From Rhizobium sp. SL86 (GTDB lineage Bacteria; Pseudomonadota; Alphaproteobacteria; Rhizobiales; Rhizobiaceae), in assembly GCF_026672545.1 (NCBI RefSeq), contig NZ_JAPPRJ010000001.1:2109501-2173500 (forward strand): a stretch of 64,000 nucleotides of DNA, written 5' to 3'. The position numbers and the translations under genes are program-made. The notes below the pieces were generated by a model. It saw only the letters and a program-made list of their open reading frames with translations, searched no databases and was not told the origin of the DNA. Below are positions 51,782 to 60,943 of the stretch, piece after piece (the stretch's first letter is position 1; each line of letters begins with the position of its first letter).

Positions 51782-53410
51782 ATGCTGGGACCCACCAGTC
51801 ACGTGGATACGTTTGCCCGCGACAATCTTCCGCCTCTCGATCAGTGGCCGGAACTTCTGCTCGACGGTTTCGATTATCCGGATTACCTGAATGCCGCCGT
51901 CGAGTTGACCGACCGGATGGTGGAAAAGGGTTTTGGCGATCACACCGCCCTCATCGGCAATGGCCGCCGACGCACCTATAAGGAACTTGCCGACTGGACG
52001 AACCGCATCGCCCGTGCGCTGGTCGAGGATTATGGATTGAAGCCCGGCAACCGGGTGCTGATCCGTTCTGCCAACAATCCGGCCATGGTCGCCTGCTGGC
52101 TGGCCGCGACCAAGGCGGGTGCCGTTGTGGTCAACACCATGCCGATGCTGCGGGCCGGCGAACTGGCGAAGATCATCGACAAGGCCGAGATCTCGATTGC
52201 GCTGTGCGACACGCGCCTGATGGACGAGCTTGTTGCGACCGCCAAGGAAAGCCGTTTCCTCAATCAGGTGATCGGCTTCGACGGAACGGCAAATCATGAC
52301 GCCGAACTCGACCGTGCGGCGCTCAACAAGCCGGTTCGCTTCGATCCGGTGAAGACCGGGCGGGATGACGTGGCACTTCTCGGCTTCACCTCCGGCTCGA
52401 CCGGCGTACCGAAGGCGACGATGCATTTCCATCGCGATCTGCTGATCATTGCGGATGCCTATGCAAAGGAAGTGCTGAACGTGACGCCGGAGGATGTGTT
52501 CGTCGGCTCGCCGCCGCTCGCTTTCACCTTCGGGCTGGGTGGCCTTGCGATCTTCCCCTTGCGTTTCGGCGCCGCGGCAACGCTTCTGGAGAACGCCACG
52601 CCGCCGAAGATGATGGAGATCATCGAGACCTACAAGGCGACGATCTGCTTTACTGCCCCCACCGCCTATCGCGCCATGCTCGCCGCCATGGATCAGGGCA
52701 AGGCGGATCTGTCGTCGCTGCGCATCGCGGTCTCTGCCGGCGAAACGCTGCCCGGCCCGGTGTTCGAGGAATGGACATCGAAGACCGGCAAGCCGATCCT
52801 GGATGGCATCGGCGCCACGGAAATGCTGCACATCTTCATCTCCAACCGCCTCGGCGAATCCAAACCCTATTGCACCGGGCGGCCGCTGACCGGCTACAAG
52901 GCCATGGTTGTCGATGAAGCGATGAACGAGGTACCGCGCGGTGTAATCGGCCGCTTGGCGGTAAAGGGTCCGATCGGCTGCCGCTACATGGCCGACCATC
53001 GCCAGGCGGAATATGTCCGAGATGGCTGGAACCTGACAGGCGACAGTTTTACCCAGGACGAGGACGGTTATTTTCATTTCGCCGCACGCTCTGACGATAT
53101 GATCGTCTCGGCCGGCTACAACATCGCCGGACCGGAGGTCGAGGCCGCGCTTCTGAAACACGAGGCCGTGCTCGAATGTGCCGTGATCGGCGTGCCGGAT
53201 GAAGAGCGCGGCCATATCGTGCAGGCGCATGTGGTGTTGACGGACAAGACGCAGGCCTGCGATGCCTTGGCGAAGCTTCTGCAGGAACATGTCAAAGCGG
53301 TCATTGCGCCATACAAATATCCGCGCTCGATCATCTTTGTCGATGCGCTGCCGAAGACGGAATCCGGCAAGATCCAGCGCTTCCGTCTGAAACCGGATCG
53401 CGCGGCTTAA
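51782..53410 (+). CDS. Benzoate/2-aminobenzoate-CoA ligase family protein
   Basis: AMP-forming acyl-CoA ligase of 542 residues. P-loop LLGFTSGSTGVPKATMHFHR (about 198-217), GSPPLAFTFGLGGLAIFPLR, SAGETLPGPVFEEW, LDGIGATEMLHIFISNRLGE, TGDSFTQDEDGYFHFAARSD, and the catalytic Lys in KTESGKIQRF near the end. The GATEMLHIF and TFGLGG blocks resemble benzoate- and anthranilate-CoA ligases more than acetyl-CoA synthetases. A complete branched-chain-type ABC importer follows on the same strand after 164 bp and may bring in the acid substrate. GGGAA lies 7 bases before the ATG. Confidence 0.88.
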   Translation: MLGPTSHVDTFARDNLPPLDQWPELLLDGFDYPDYLNAAVELTDRMVEKGFGDHTALIGNGRRRTYKELADWTNRIARALVEDYGLKPGNRVLIRSANNPAMVACWLAATKAGAVVVNTMPMLRAGELAKIIDKAEISIALCDTRLMDELVATAKESRFLNQVIGFDGTANHDAELDRAALNKPVRFDPVKTGRDDVALLGFTSGSTGVPKATMHFHRDLLIIADAYAKEVLNVTPEDVFVGSPPLAFTFGLGGLAIFPLRFGAAATLLENATPPKMMEIIETYKATICFTAPTAYRAMLAAMDQGKADLSSLRIAVSAGETLPGPVFEEWTSKTGKPILDGIGATEMLHIFISNRLGESKPYCTGRPLTGYKAMVVDEAMNEVPRGVIGRLAVKGPIGCRYMADHRQAEYVRDGWNLTGDSFTQDEDGYFHFAARSDDMIVSAGYNIAGPEVEAALLKHEAVLECAVIGVPDEERGHIVQAHVVLTDKTQACDALAKLLQEHVKAVIAPYKYPRSIIFVDALPKTESGKIQRFRLKPDRAA

Positions 53411-53574
53411 GGGCTGCGCGTCGGCGTGCCAGGGCGGACGTCAGTCGTTGCGTGTGAATGTCTGCTTTCGACTATGAAAATGGTCTTCCATAAGGCTATG
53501 GTCAGCCTCGGGACGATCGGCCGCAAGGCCGCACCAGAACAAGATGAGTGGGACAAAAAACGGGAGTGCATGAC

Positions 53575-54711
53575 ATGAAGACTATTCTGAAGGCCGCAAC
53601 GCTGGCCCTGACGCTTGGTGCCTCGACGATGGCGATGGCCGAGCCGATCAAGATTGGACTGATCACCACCCTTTCCGGCGGCGGTGCCGGCCTCGGTGTC
53701 GACACGCGTGATGGCTTCATGCTGGCCATCAAGCAGTCCGGCAACAAGGACATCACGGTCGTGACCGAAGATGATGCACAGAAGCCGGAACTGGCGGTGC
53801 AGATCGCCGACAAGATGATCCAGAGCGACAAGGTGGATATCTTGACCGGCATCGTCTGGTCGAACCTTTTGATGGCGGTCGTGCCGGGCGCTGTGGCCCA
53901 GGGCAAGATCTACGTCTCGACCAATGCCGCGCCGGCGGCGCTTGCCGGCGAAAAGTGCGATCCGCTCTATTTTAATGCCGCCTATCAGAACGACAATCTT
54001 CATGAGGCCATGGGCGAATATGCCAACAAGGTCTACAAGAAGATGTTCATCATGGCGCCCAACTATCCGGCGGGCAAGGATTCGCTGACCGGCTTCAAGC
54101 GCTACTACAAGGGTGAGCTGGCAAACGAGGTCTACACCAAGGTCGGCCAGACGGATTACGCCGCCGAGATCGCCCAGATCCGCGCTTCCGGCGCCGATGC
54201 GGCCTTCGTCTTCCTGCCGGGCGGCATGGGCATTGCCTTCATGAAGCAGTATGCACAGTCCGGTGTGAAGATCCCGGTCATCGGCCCCGGCTTCTCCTTC
54301 AGCCAGGACGTGCTACCGGCGATCGGCGATGCGGCGCTGGGTGCCAAGGCCTCCGGCCAGTGGGCAAAGGACCTCGATAACGCCGCCAACAAGAAATTCG
54401 TGCCGGCCTTCCAGGCGGAATATGGCCGCCTGCCGTCGATCTACGCCGTGCAGGCCTATGATGCGGCACAGCTGATCCTGGCAGCTGCCTCCAAGGCGAG
54501 CGTCAAGGATGTGAAGGCCTTCACGACGGAACTCAGCAAGGCCGATATTCAATCGCCGCGTGGAAAATTCAAGTTCAACACCAACCGTCACCCGATCCAG
54601 GACATCTACCTGACCGAAGTGGTGAAGGACAACGGCACGCTGACCAACAAGATCGTCGAGAAGATCTTCACCGATCACGGCGATGCCTATGCGAAAGACT
54701 GCAAGAAGTAA
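53575..54711 (+). CDS. ABC transporter substrate-binding protein, branched-chain amino acid/aromatic type
   Basis: Periplasmic binding protein of 378 residues. Signal peptide MKTILKAATLALTLGASTMA with cleavage near MAMA-EP. Type I fold (LivK/PBP1): IKIGLITTLSGGGAGLGVDT, DDAQKPELAVQIADKMIQSD, ILTGIVWSNLLMAVVPGA, and GADAAFVFLPGGMGIAFMKQ. Relatives next to aryl-CoA ligases often bind aromatic acids rather than leucine; the ligand is unproven. CGGGAG lies 8 bases before the ATG. First gene of the importer operon. Confidence 0.92.
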   Translation: MKTILKAATLALTLGASTMAMAEPIKIGLITTLSGGGAGLGVDTRDGFMLAIKQSGNKDITVVTEDDAQKPELAVQIADKMIQSDKVDILTGIVWSNLLMAVVPGAVAQGKIYVSTNAAPAALAGEKCDPLYFNAAYQNDNLHEAMGEYANKVYKKMFIMAPNYPAGKDSLTGFKRYYKGELANEVYTKVGQTDYAAEIAQIRASGADAAFVFLPGGMGIAFMKQYAQSGVKIPVIGPGFSFSQDVLPAIGDAALGAKASGQWAKDLDNAANKKFVPAFQAEYGRLPSIYAVQAYDAAQLILAAASKASVKDVKAFTTELSKADIQSPRGKFKFNTNRHPIQDIYLTEVVKDNGTLTNKIVEKIFTDHGDAYAKDCKK

Positions 54712-54720
54712 GGCGCGTTC

Positions 54721-55641
54721 GTGACTTTTGCTCTCCTCATCGAGCAGCTGCTGAACGGGGTTCAGCTCGGCGTCATGCTGTTTCTCATGGCGGCCGGGCT
54801 GACCCTGATCTTCGGGGTCATGGGCCTGATCAATCTGGCTCATGGTTCGCTCTACATGGTCGGCGCCTTTGCCTGCGCCAGTGTTGCGGCACTCACCGGG
54901 TCCTTCTGGCTCGGCCTTGTCGCCAGCCTCGCGGCGGCGGCCGCGGCCGGTGCGCTGATCGAAATCACGGTGATCCGGCGACTCTATCAGCGTGATCACC
55001 TCGACCAGGTGCTCGCCACCTTCGCGCTGATCCTGATCTTTTCCGAAGGCACGCGCTGGCTGTTCGGCTCCTTTCCGCTTTATCTCGACATTCCGCCACT
55101 GCTGCAGGGTGCGGTCGGGCTGCCGGGCGGCGCACAGTATCCGGTCTATCGGCTGGCCATCATCCTTGCCGGCGCGCTTGTCGCCTTCGGCCTCTATGCG
55201 CTGATTTCCAAGACCAGGCTCGGCATGCGCATCCGCGCCGGCGAAAGCGACCGCGAGATGATCGCGGCCCTCGGCGTCGATATCCGCACGCTCTACACAC
55301 TGGTCTTTGCGCTGGGTGCAGCACTTGCCGGGCTCGCCGGTGCCATGGTCGGTGCGCTGCAGTCCGTTCAGGTCGGCATGGGTGAGCCGGTGCTGATCCT
55401 CGCTTTCGTGGTGATCGTCATTGGCGGCATCGGGTCGATCAAGGGGGCGCTCGTTGGTGCGCTGCTCGTCGGCTCGGTCGATACGCTCGGTCGTTTCCTG
55501 CTGCCGCAGGCGCTGGCGCTGATGGTACCGCCCGACCAGGCGGGGCTGATCGGCGGGGCGCTCGCCTCCATGCTCATCTATATCCTGATGGCGATCATCC
55601 TGGCGGTCAAACCGCGCGGGCTGTTCCCGGCGCAGGCATGA
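54721..55641 (+). CDS. Branched-chain-type ABC transporter permease (LivH-like)
   Basis: Permease of 306 residues with about eight helices. GVQLGVMLFLMAAGLTLIFG and GLINLAHGSLYMVGAFACAS are the LivH hallmark, then KTRLGMRIRAGESDREMIAA LGVD and IGGIGSIKGALVGALLVGS. GTG start with AAGG 6 bases upstream, 9 bases after the binding-protein stop. Confidence 0.93.
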   Translation: MTFALLIEQLLNGVQLGVMLFLMAAGLTLIFGVMGLINLAHGSLYMVGAFACASVAALTGSFWLGLVASLAAAAAAGALIEITVIRRLYQRDHLDQVLATFALILIFSEGTRWLFGSFPLYLDIPPLLQGAVGLPGGAQYPVYRLAIILAGALVAFGLYALISKTRLGMRIRAGESDREMIAALGVDIRTLYTLVFALGAALAGLAGAMVGALQSVQVGMGEPVLILAFVVIVIGGIGSIKGALVGALLVGSVDTLGRFLLPQALALMVPPDQAGLIGGALASMLIYILMAIILAVKPRGLFPAQA

Positions 55642-55652
55642 GGACCTATGCC

Positions 55653-56624
55653 ATGAAGCGGGAAGATGCCATTAATCTGGTGCTTTTGCTGGCGCTGCTG
55701 GCGACACCTTTCATCGCGCAGGCGATGGGCGAAACGTTTACGGTGACGCTTGTCACGCGCATCACGATCCTGGCGCTGGCGGCCGTAGGCCTCAATATCG
55801 CGCTCGGCCTTGGCGGGCTCGTCTCCTTCGGCCACGCCGCCTTCTTCGGCATCGGCGGTTATGCGGCGGGCATTCTTGCCTCGCATGCCATGTCCGGGGA
55901 GCCGATGCTGTTCGGTTTCGAAGGCTCGAACCAGATGCCTGTGGTGTGGCTGGCTGCGGCGATCGCCGCCGGGGTCGTCAGTCTTGCGATCGGGGCGATC
56001 AGCCTTCGGACCTCCGGTGTCTATTTCATCATGATCACGCTCGCCTTCGCGCAGATGGTCTATTATTTCGCCATCTCCTGGCCGGCCTATGGCGGGGAGG
56101 ATGGGCTGTCCATCGTGCTGCGTAATGCCTTTCCGGGCGTCAATACGATGCGGCCGATGGAGTTCTTCCTCGTCTGTTTCGGTGTGCTGCTGGCGGCCCT
56201 GATCTTCTCCGCGCTGCTGCGCAGCTCGCGTTTCGGGGCGGCTCTTCAGGCGGTGCGGCAGAACGAGGTGCGGGTTGCCTCGATCGGGATTTCCCCGATG
56301 CCGATCCGGCTGACGGCCTTTGTGCTCTCGGCGATGATCACGGCCGTGGCCGGCGCGCTTTATGCCGATCTCAACCGCTTCGTCAGCCCCTCGATGCTCT
56401 CCTGGCACATGTCGGGCGAATTGATCGTCCTCATCATTCTTGGCGGCACGGGCCGGCTGATGGCGCCGGTGGCCGGCGCTGCCCTCTTCGTGGTGCTGGA
56501 ATTCTGGCTCGGCGGCATTACCGAACGCTGGCAGTTTTTCCTCGGTCTTATCCTGCTGGCCACGGTGCTGTTTGCCCGCGGCGGCGTGATCGGGCTTCTT
56601 GCCGGAAAGGAACGTCATGGCTGA
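55653..56624 (+). CDS. Branched-chain-type ABC transporter permease (LivM-like)
   Basis: Permease of about 323 residues: ITILALAAVGLNIALGLGGL VSFGHAAFFGIGGYAAG in the N-terminal half, then LRTSGVYFIMITLAFAQMVY and SSRFGAALQAVRQNEVRVAS IGI. The ATG at 55653 has TGAGGA 7 bases upstream; an ATG at 55638, overlapping the LivH-like stop, is also possible. Its end overlaps the next gene by 8 bases. Confidence 0.92.
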   Translation: MKREDAINLVLLLALLATPFIAQAMGETFTVTLVTRITILALAAVGLNIALGLGGLVSFGHAAFFGIGGYAAGILASHAMSGEPMLFGFEGSNQMPVVWLAAAIAAGVVSLAIGAISLRTSGVYFIMITLAFAQMVYYFAISWPAYGGEDGLSIVLRNAFPGVNTMRPMEFFLVCFGVLLAALIFSALLRSSRFGAALQAVRQNEVRVASIGISPMPIRLTAFVLSAMITAVAGALYADLNRFVSPSMLSWHMSGELIVLIILGGTGRLMAPVAGAALFVVLEFWLGGITERWQFFLGLILLATVLFARGGVIGLLAGKERHG

Positions 56625-57366
56625 GCCGGTTCTTGCCATCCGCGACCTGCGCAAAAGTTTTGGCGCGCTGAAGGCGACGGACGGTGTATCCATCGACCTC
56701 TATCCGGGCGAAATCCATGCGCTGATCGGGCCGAACGGTGCCGGCAAGTCCACGCTGATCCACCAGATCTGCGGCACGTTACGGCAGGATTCCGGTCAGA
56801 TCCGGCTGGCGGGCCAGGAGATCGGCACCCGGACGGTAGCGGAACGCGCGAGGCTTGGCCTTGGGCGCACGTTCCAGATCTCATCGCTCGCCGGTGAATT
56901 CTCGGCTTTGCGCAATGTCATGCTGGCGGTACAGGCCGGCCAAGGCTCAAGCTTCCGTTTCTTCAAACCCGTGATGCATGACCGCGCGCTGACGGAGGCT
57001 GCGATGGAGCGGCTGGAGCGTGTGGGGCTTGCGGCCCGCGCCCATGTGCCGGCCTCCGAACTCTCGCATGGCGAAAAACGTCAGTTGGAGATCGCGATTG
57101 CCCTGGCGCTCGATGTGAAGGCCTTCCTGCTCGATGAGCCGATGGCCGGCATGGGGCCGGAGGGCTCGAAGGTGCTGACCGGTTTTCTCGATCGCCTGCG
57201 CCAGGAGGCGCCGATCCTGCTCGTGGAGCACGACATGGACGCCGTCTTTGCGCTCGCCGACCGCATTTCGGTACTCGTCTACGGCCGGGTGATCGCCACC
57301 GGGACGGTCGACGAGATCCGCAACGATCCCGCTGTGCGCACTGCCTATCTCGGAGACCATGCCTGA
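56617..57366 (+). CDS. Branched-chain-type ABC transporter ATP-binding protein (LivG-like)
   Basis: ATPase of 249 residues: Walker A LIGPNGAGKSTLIHQICG, Q-loop GRTFQISSLAGEFSALRNVM, signature ELSHGEKRQLEIAIALALDV, Walker B FLLDEPMAGMGPEGSKVLTG, and LLVEHDMDAVFALADRISVL. GGAAAGGA lies 5 bases before the ATG. One-base overlap (TGATG) with the following gene. Confidence 0.94.
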   Translation: MAEPVLAIRDLRKSFGALKATDGVSIDLYPGEIHALIGPNGAGKSTLIHQICGTLRQDSGQIRLAGQEIGTRTVAERARLGLGRTFQISSLAGEFSALRNVMLAVQAGQGSSFRFFKPVMHDRALTEAAMERLERVGLAARAHVPASELSHGEKRQLEIAIALALDVKAFLLDEPMAGMGPEGSKVLTGFLDRLRQEAPILLVEHDMDAVFALADRISVLVYGRVIATGTVDEIRNDPAVRTAYLGDHA

Positions 57367-58049
57367 TGCTGCTCGACGTTCAGGACATCCAGACCTTTTA
57401 TGGCGGCAGCCAGGCGCTGTTCGGCGTTCAGCTCAAGATGGACGAAGGCGAGGTCGTGGCGTTGATGGGCCGCAACGGCATGGGAAAATCGACCACCATC
57501 AAGTCGATCTGCAATCTGATGCCGCCGAAATCCGGCCGTATTGTCTTCGATGGCAAACCGACCGACCGGCAGCCTCCGCACAAGGTGGCGCGTCTCGGCA
57601 TCGGGCTTGTGCCGGAAGGGCGGCGCTGTTTTCCCAATCTCACCGTCTACGAAAACCTCGTCGCCGCCGCGCGGCCGGGCCGCTGGACGCTCGAACGTGT
57701 CAACGACCTCTTCCCGCGGCTTGCCGAACGGCGCGACCAGATGGCCCGCTCGCTCTCCGGCGGCGAACAGCAGATGCTTGCGGTCGGTCGGGCGCTGATG
57801 ACCAATCCGCGGCTCTTGATCCTCGACGAGGCGACCGAAGGGCTGGCGCCGGTGATCCGCCAGGATATCTGGCGGGCGATCCGGGCGCTGAAGGCCGACG
57901 GGTTGTCGATCCTGGTCGTGGACAAGACGCTGTCCGAACTGCTTCCGGTGGCGGACCGCTGTGTGGTGCTGGAAAACGGCCGCAATGTCTGGGAAGGGAC
58001 AGCGGATCTGCTCTCTGCCGAACTGCAGGATCGATACCTGGGAGTCTAG
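57366..58049 (+). CDS. Branched-chain-type ABC transporter ATP-binding protein (LivF-like)
   Basis: ATPase of 227 residues: Walker A LMGRNGMGKSTTIKSICN, the LivF-typical GIGLVPEGRRCFPNLTVYEN, signature RSLSGGEQQMLAVGRALMTN, Walker B LILDEATEGLAPVIRQDIWR. The switch position reads VVDKTLSEL, with Lys where LivG/LivF proteins usually have a Gln or His. Last gene of the operon; no terminator was found after it. Confidence 0.94.
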   Translation: MLLDVQDIQTFYGGSQALFGVQLKMDEGEVVALMGRNGMGKSTTIKSICNLMPPKSGRIVFDGKPTDRQPPHKVARLGIGLVPEGRRCFPNLTVYENLVAAARPGRWTLERVNDLFPRLAERRDQMARSLSGGEQQMLAVGRALMTNPRLLILDEATEGLAPVIRQDIWRAIRALKADGLSILVVDKTLSELLPVADRCVVLENGRNVWEGTADLLSAELQDRYLGV

Positions 58050-58165
58050 TCAGGCCTATCCTACCTGTCTGTTGTATTTGTAATATGACTTTTCCCGATC
58101 ATGTATTATAGATTTCCATGGCGCCGGTTGCGATCGCGCTGGCGTGTTTCATGGGAGGAGAAATC

Positions 58166-59647
58166 ATGAACACTGGATTGAGAGGGATCTCGTGCGTCGC
58201 TGCCGCGCTCTTGGCAGGTTTTGTCGTTTATGTGCCGGCCGTTGCAGCGCAGCCGGATCTGCTGCGGCAGACAATCGCGGACAATGATGGCTGGGCGGCT
58301 GGTACCGACGGCGGGTCCGGGGCAGTCGAGGCCAATATCTATACGGTCACCAATCGCGCCGAACTGGTTCAGGCATTGCAGGCGGGCGGAAACCCCACCG
58401 TGGCGAAGATCATCCGGGTCAAGGGTGTGGTCAATCTGTCGACCGACGATTCCGGTAAGGAATTGACCGAAAAGGATTATGCCGATCCGGCCTATGACGT
58501 CGAAGCCTATCGCAAGGCCTATGCGCCTTCGGTGTGGAACGTGAAGCTCACTGACAAGAAGCGGCCGGAGCGAGAGCTGACGGGGCCTCTGGAAGAAGCC
58601 CGCAAGCGTTCCGCGGCGCGGCAGAAGGAGCGCGTGGTGATCAGGCTCACGTCCAACACCACGCTGATCGGGATCGGTGGTGATGCGAAAATCGTCAAGG
58701 GCAACCTGGTGATTGGCGCGGGAACGGAAAACGTGATCATCCGCAATATCACCTTCGAGGATTCCTTTGACTATTTCCCGGCCTGGGACCCGGGCGACTC
58801 ATGGAAGGTCGATACGAGTTATCCCGGTTGTCAGGAGAATTTTGTCGATGCAACGACCGGACCGCAGCAATGCCCCGGTGGCCGCTGGAATTCCGAGTAT
58901 GACAATATCTCGATCAGTGGCGGAAAGCGGGTCTGGATCGATCATTGCACCTTCACCGATGGGGATCGGCCCGACCATCTTTTCCCGCCGGTCTATCCCT
59001 TCCCGCACAATATGCTGGAGCAGAAGGTGCAGCATCATGACGGCCAGGTGGACATCACCAACGGTGCCGACCTGGTGACCTTGACCTACAACCACTTCCA
59101 GGGTCACGACAAGACATCGCTGGTCGGCGGCAGCGACAGCCGGACTGACGATGCGGGGAAGCTCAACGTCACCTACCGGGCCAACTGGTTCGACAATGCC
59201 GGGCAGCGGATGCCGCGCGTACGCTTCGGCAAGGTACACAGCTACAACAACTATTTTTCAGGCGAAGCGGCTCTGCCGATCAAGGGCGCTGCGGATCTTC
59301 GCGAAAAACATGCCATGGCGCTGAAGGCCAAGGGAGAGGCACCGGTCTTCCGCAGTGGTTTCGGCATCGGCAAGGAGTCGGCCATCTACTCGGAGAACAA
59401 TGTCTTCGAGATCCGCAATGGCGGCGTGGGGGATGCCGTGGCGGTCCAGGGTGGAACCCGCTTCTTTGATCAGGGCTCGCTTGTGAACGGCGCGCCCGCC
59501 GATTTCACCGCCGTCCTCAACAAGGATCCGAAAAAGCCGATAGCCAGCGACGTGGGCTGGAAACCGACGCTTTATGCAAAACCGCCCATGCCGGCGGGTG
59601 ATGTGCCCGCCTATGTCAAGGCGAATGCCGGCGCGGGAAAACTCTGA
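58166..59647 (+). CDS. Secreted pectate lyase (PL1 family)
   Basis: Exported enzyme of 493 residues that cleaves polygalacturonate by beta-elimination with calcium. Signal peptide of about 28 residues ends PAVAA. Parallel beta-helix blocks: TNTTLIGIGG-like SNTTLIGIGGDAKIVKGNL, ENVIIRNITFEDSFDYFPAW, KRVWIDHCTFTDGDRPDHLF, DGQVDITNGADLVTLTYNHF and QRMPRVRFGKVHSYNNYFSG with the catalytic Arg. The C-terminal part carries YVKANAGAGKL. GGGAGGAG lies 5 bases before the ATG. It has AT-rich sequence upstream (58075-58115) and a terminator after it, so it is monocistronic. It suggests contact with plant cell walls. Confidence 0.92.
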   Translation: MNTGLRGISCVAAALLAGFVVYVPAVAAQPDLLRQTIADNDGWAAGTDGGSGAVEANIYTVTNRAELVQALQAGGNPTVAKIIRVKGVVNLSTDDSGKELTEKDYADPAYDVEAYRKAYAPSVWNVKLTDKKRPERELTGPLEEARKRSAARQKERVVIRLTSNTTLIGIGGDAKIVKGNLVIGAGTENVIIRNITFEDSFDYFPAWDPGDSWKVDTSYPGCQENFVDATTGPQQCPGGRWNSEYDNISISGGKRVWIDHCTFTDGDRPDHLFPPVYPFPHNMLEQKVQHHDGQVDITNGADLVTLTYNHFQGHDKTSLVGGSDSRTDDAGKLNVTYRANWFDNAGQRMPRVRFGKVHSYNNYFSGEAALPIKGAADLREKHAMALKAKGEAPVFRSGFGIGKESAIYSENNVFEIRNGGVGDAVAVQGGTRFFDQGSLVNGAPADFTAVLNKDPKKPIASDVGWKPTLYAKPPMPAGDVPAYVKANAGAGKL

Positions 59648-59665
59648 TCTGAACCTTTAAACAGG

Positions 59666-59691
59666 AACTGCCCCGTGATGGCGGGGCAGTT
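59666..59691. terminator. Hairpin between convergent pectate lyase and aminotransferase genes
   Basis: AACTGCCCCG and CGGGGCAGTT form a perfect 10-bp stem with a 6-base loop, 19 bases past the lyase stop and 24 bases from the aminotransferase stop. The T-run is poor on both strands, yet the place and stability suit a bidirectional terminator. Confidence 0.7.
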
Positions 59692-59714
59692 CATATGGGT
59701 CGACGCCCTGATTG

Positions 59715-60929
59715 TCAGGCGCCAAGTCGGCCGGACGACAACTTCTGGTCGGCGGGGCGGGCGGCCAGCCGGCCAGCCAGATCCGCCATGCGGCGCACCG
59801 CCGTTTCCAGCACATCGTCCGGAACGGTCAGCGAGATGCGAATGAAGCCGGCCGCCTGATGGCCGAAGGAGGCGCCGGGCATGACCGCCACTTTCTCGGT
59901 GTTCAGCAGTTCCCAGGCAAAATCGGCGCCGTCGAGACCGGTTGCGCTCACGTCCACCACGACGAACATGCCGCCTTCCGGCATCATCGGCTTCAGAAGA
60001 TTGCTGCCGGAAAGCGTATCCTTCACCACGGTCGCGCGGCGCTGGTAATTGTCACGCATGATTCCGGCGGTCGGAAAGTCCCGCGACAAGGCAAGCGCCG
60101 TCATGTCGGAGATGAAGGGTTGCACGCCGAACAGCATGGTTTCGGAGACTGGCAGGAGTTTCAGGCAGAACTCCTCCGGCCCGGCGGCCCAGCCGCTGCG
60201 GAAGCCGGGAGCGGCATGCGATTTGGAGATCGATGAAACGACGATGGTGCGTTCTGCGAGCTCCGGCATGTCGAAGGGGGAAGCGAATTCGCCGCCGAAC
60301 AGAAGTTGTTCGTAGACCTCGTCGCAGACGATCCAGAGATCGTGTTTGCGGCAGACCTTCCCGATTGCGGCGATCTCCGCCTCGGTCAGCACCGCGCCCG
60401 TCGGATTGTGCGGCGTGTTGAGGAGCAGCACGCGCGCTTCCGGCGTGATCGCCCGTTCGAGATCCTCCGCCTGCAGGTGGAAGCGGTTTTCCGGACGCAG
60501 CGGCACCGGGATGAGGTGCGCGCCGGTCGAGGCGATGACGCCTTCATAGGTCGCATAGAGAGGATCGCCGACGATGACGCCGTCGCCGGCTTCGACCAGG
60601 CCGGTCATCACGGCGTAAAGCGCGGTCTGGGTGCCGGGGAAACACAGGAAGTTCTTGTCCGTCACGCCGGGGCGCCGTTTTTCATATTTGGCGACCAGCG
60701 CCTTCAGCACGCCCGGTTCGCCGCGGCCGTTGGAATACCGTGTCCGCCCGGCATACATGGCGCGGGAGCATTCTTCCAGCAGCTCCGGATCCGGCGGCAG
60801 GTCCGGTTCGCCGATGGTCAGTTCGATGATCGGTTCGCCGGCCGCGACCATACGACGGGCGGCCAGATGCAGAGCCCAGCGGCCGGAGCCAAGATCGGCA
60901 AGGCGATCGGTGATCGTGGCGTAACGCAA
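59715..60929 (-). CDS. Class I/II PLP-dependent aminotransferase
   Basis: Cytoplasmic enzyme of 404 residues, fold type I. EPIIELTIGEPDLPPDPELL, GRTRYSNGRGEPGVLKALVA, LLLNTPHNPTGAVLTEAEIA, WIVCDEVYEQLLFGGEFASP and the PLP lysine in SSISKSHAAPGFRSGW. Resembles aspartate/aromatic aminotransferases of the arginine-pyruvate (AruH-like) group; substrate not proven. TTG start at 60929 with GGAG 7 bases upstream. It follows the TetR gene by 14 bp in an operon with the dimethylargininase-family gene, which suggests amino-acid (arginine-related) catabolism. Confidence 0.9.
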   Translation of the reverse strand: MRYATITDRLADLGSGRWALHLAARRMVAAGEPIIELTIGEPDLPPDPELLEECSRAMYAGRTRYSNGRGEPGVLKALVAKYEKRRPGVTDKNFLCFPGTQTALYAVMTGLVEAGDGVIVGDPLYATYEGVIASTGAHLIPVPLRPENRFHLQAEDLERAITPEARVLLLNTPHNPTGAVLTEAEIAAIGKVCRKHDLWIVCDEVYEQLLFGGEFASPFDMPELAERTIVVSSISKSHAAPGFRSGWAAGPEEFCLKLLPVSETMLFGVQPFISDMTALALSRDFPTAGIMRDNYQRRATVVKDTLSGSNLLKPMMPEGGMFVVVDVSATGLDGADFAWELLNTEKVAVMPGASFGHQAAGFIRISLTVPDDVLETAVRRMADLAGRLAARPADQKLSSGRLGA

Positions 60930-60943
60930 ATGAAATCTCCAGT

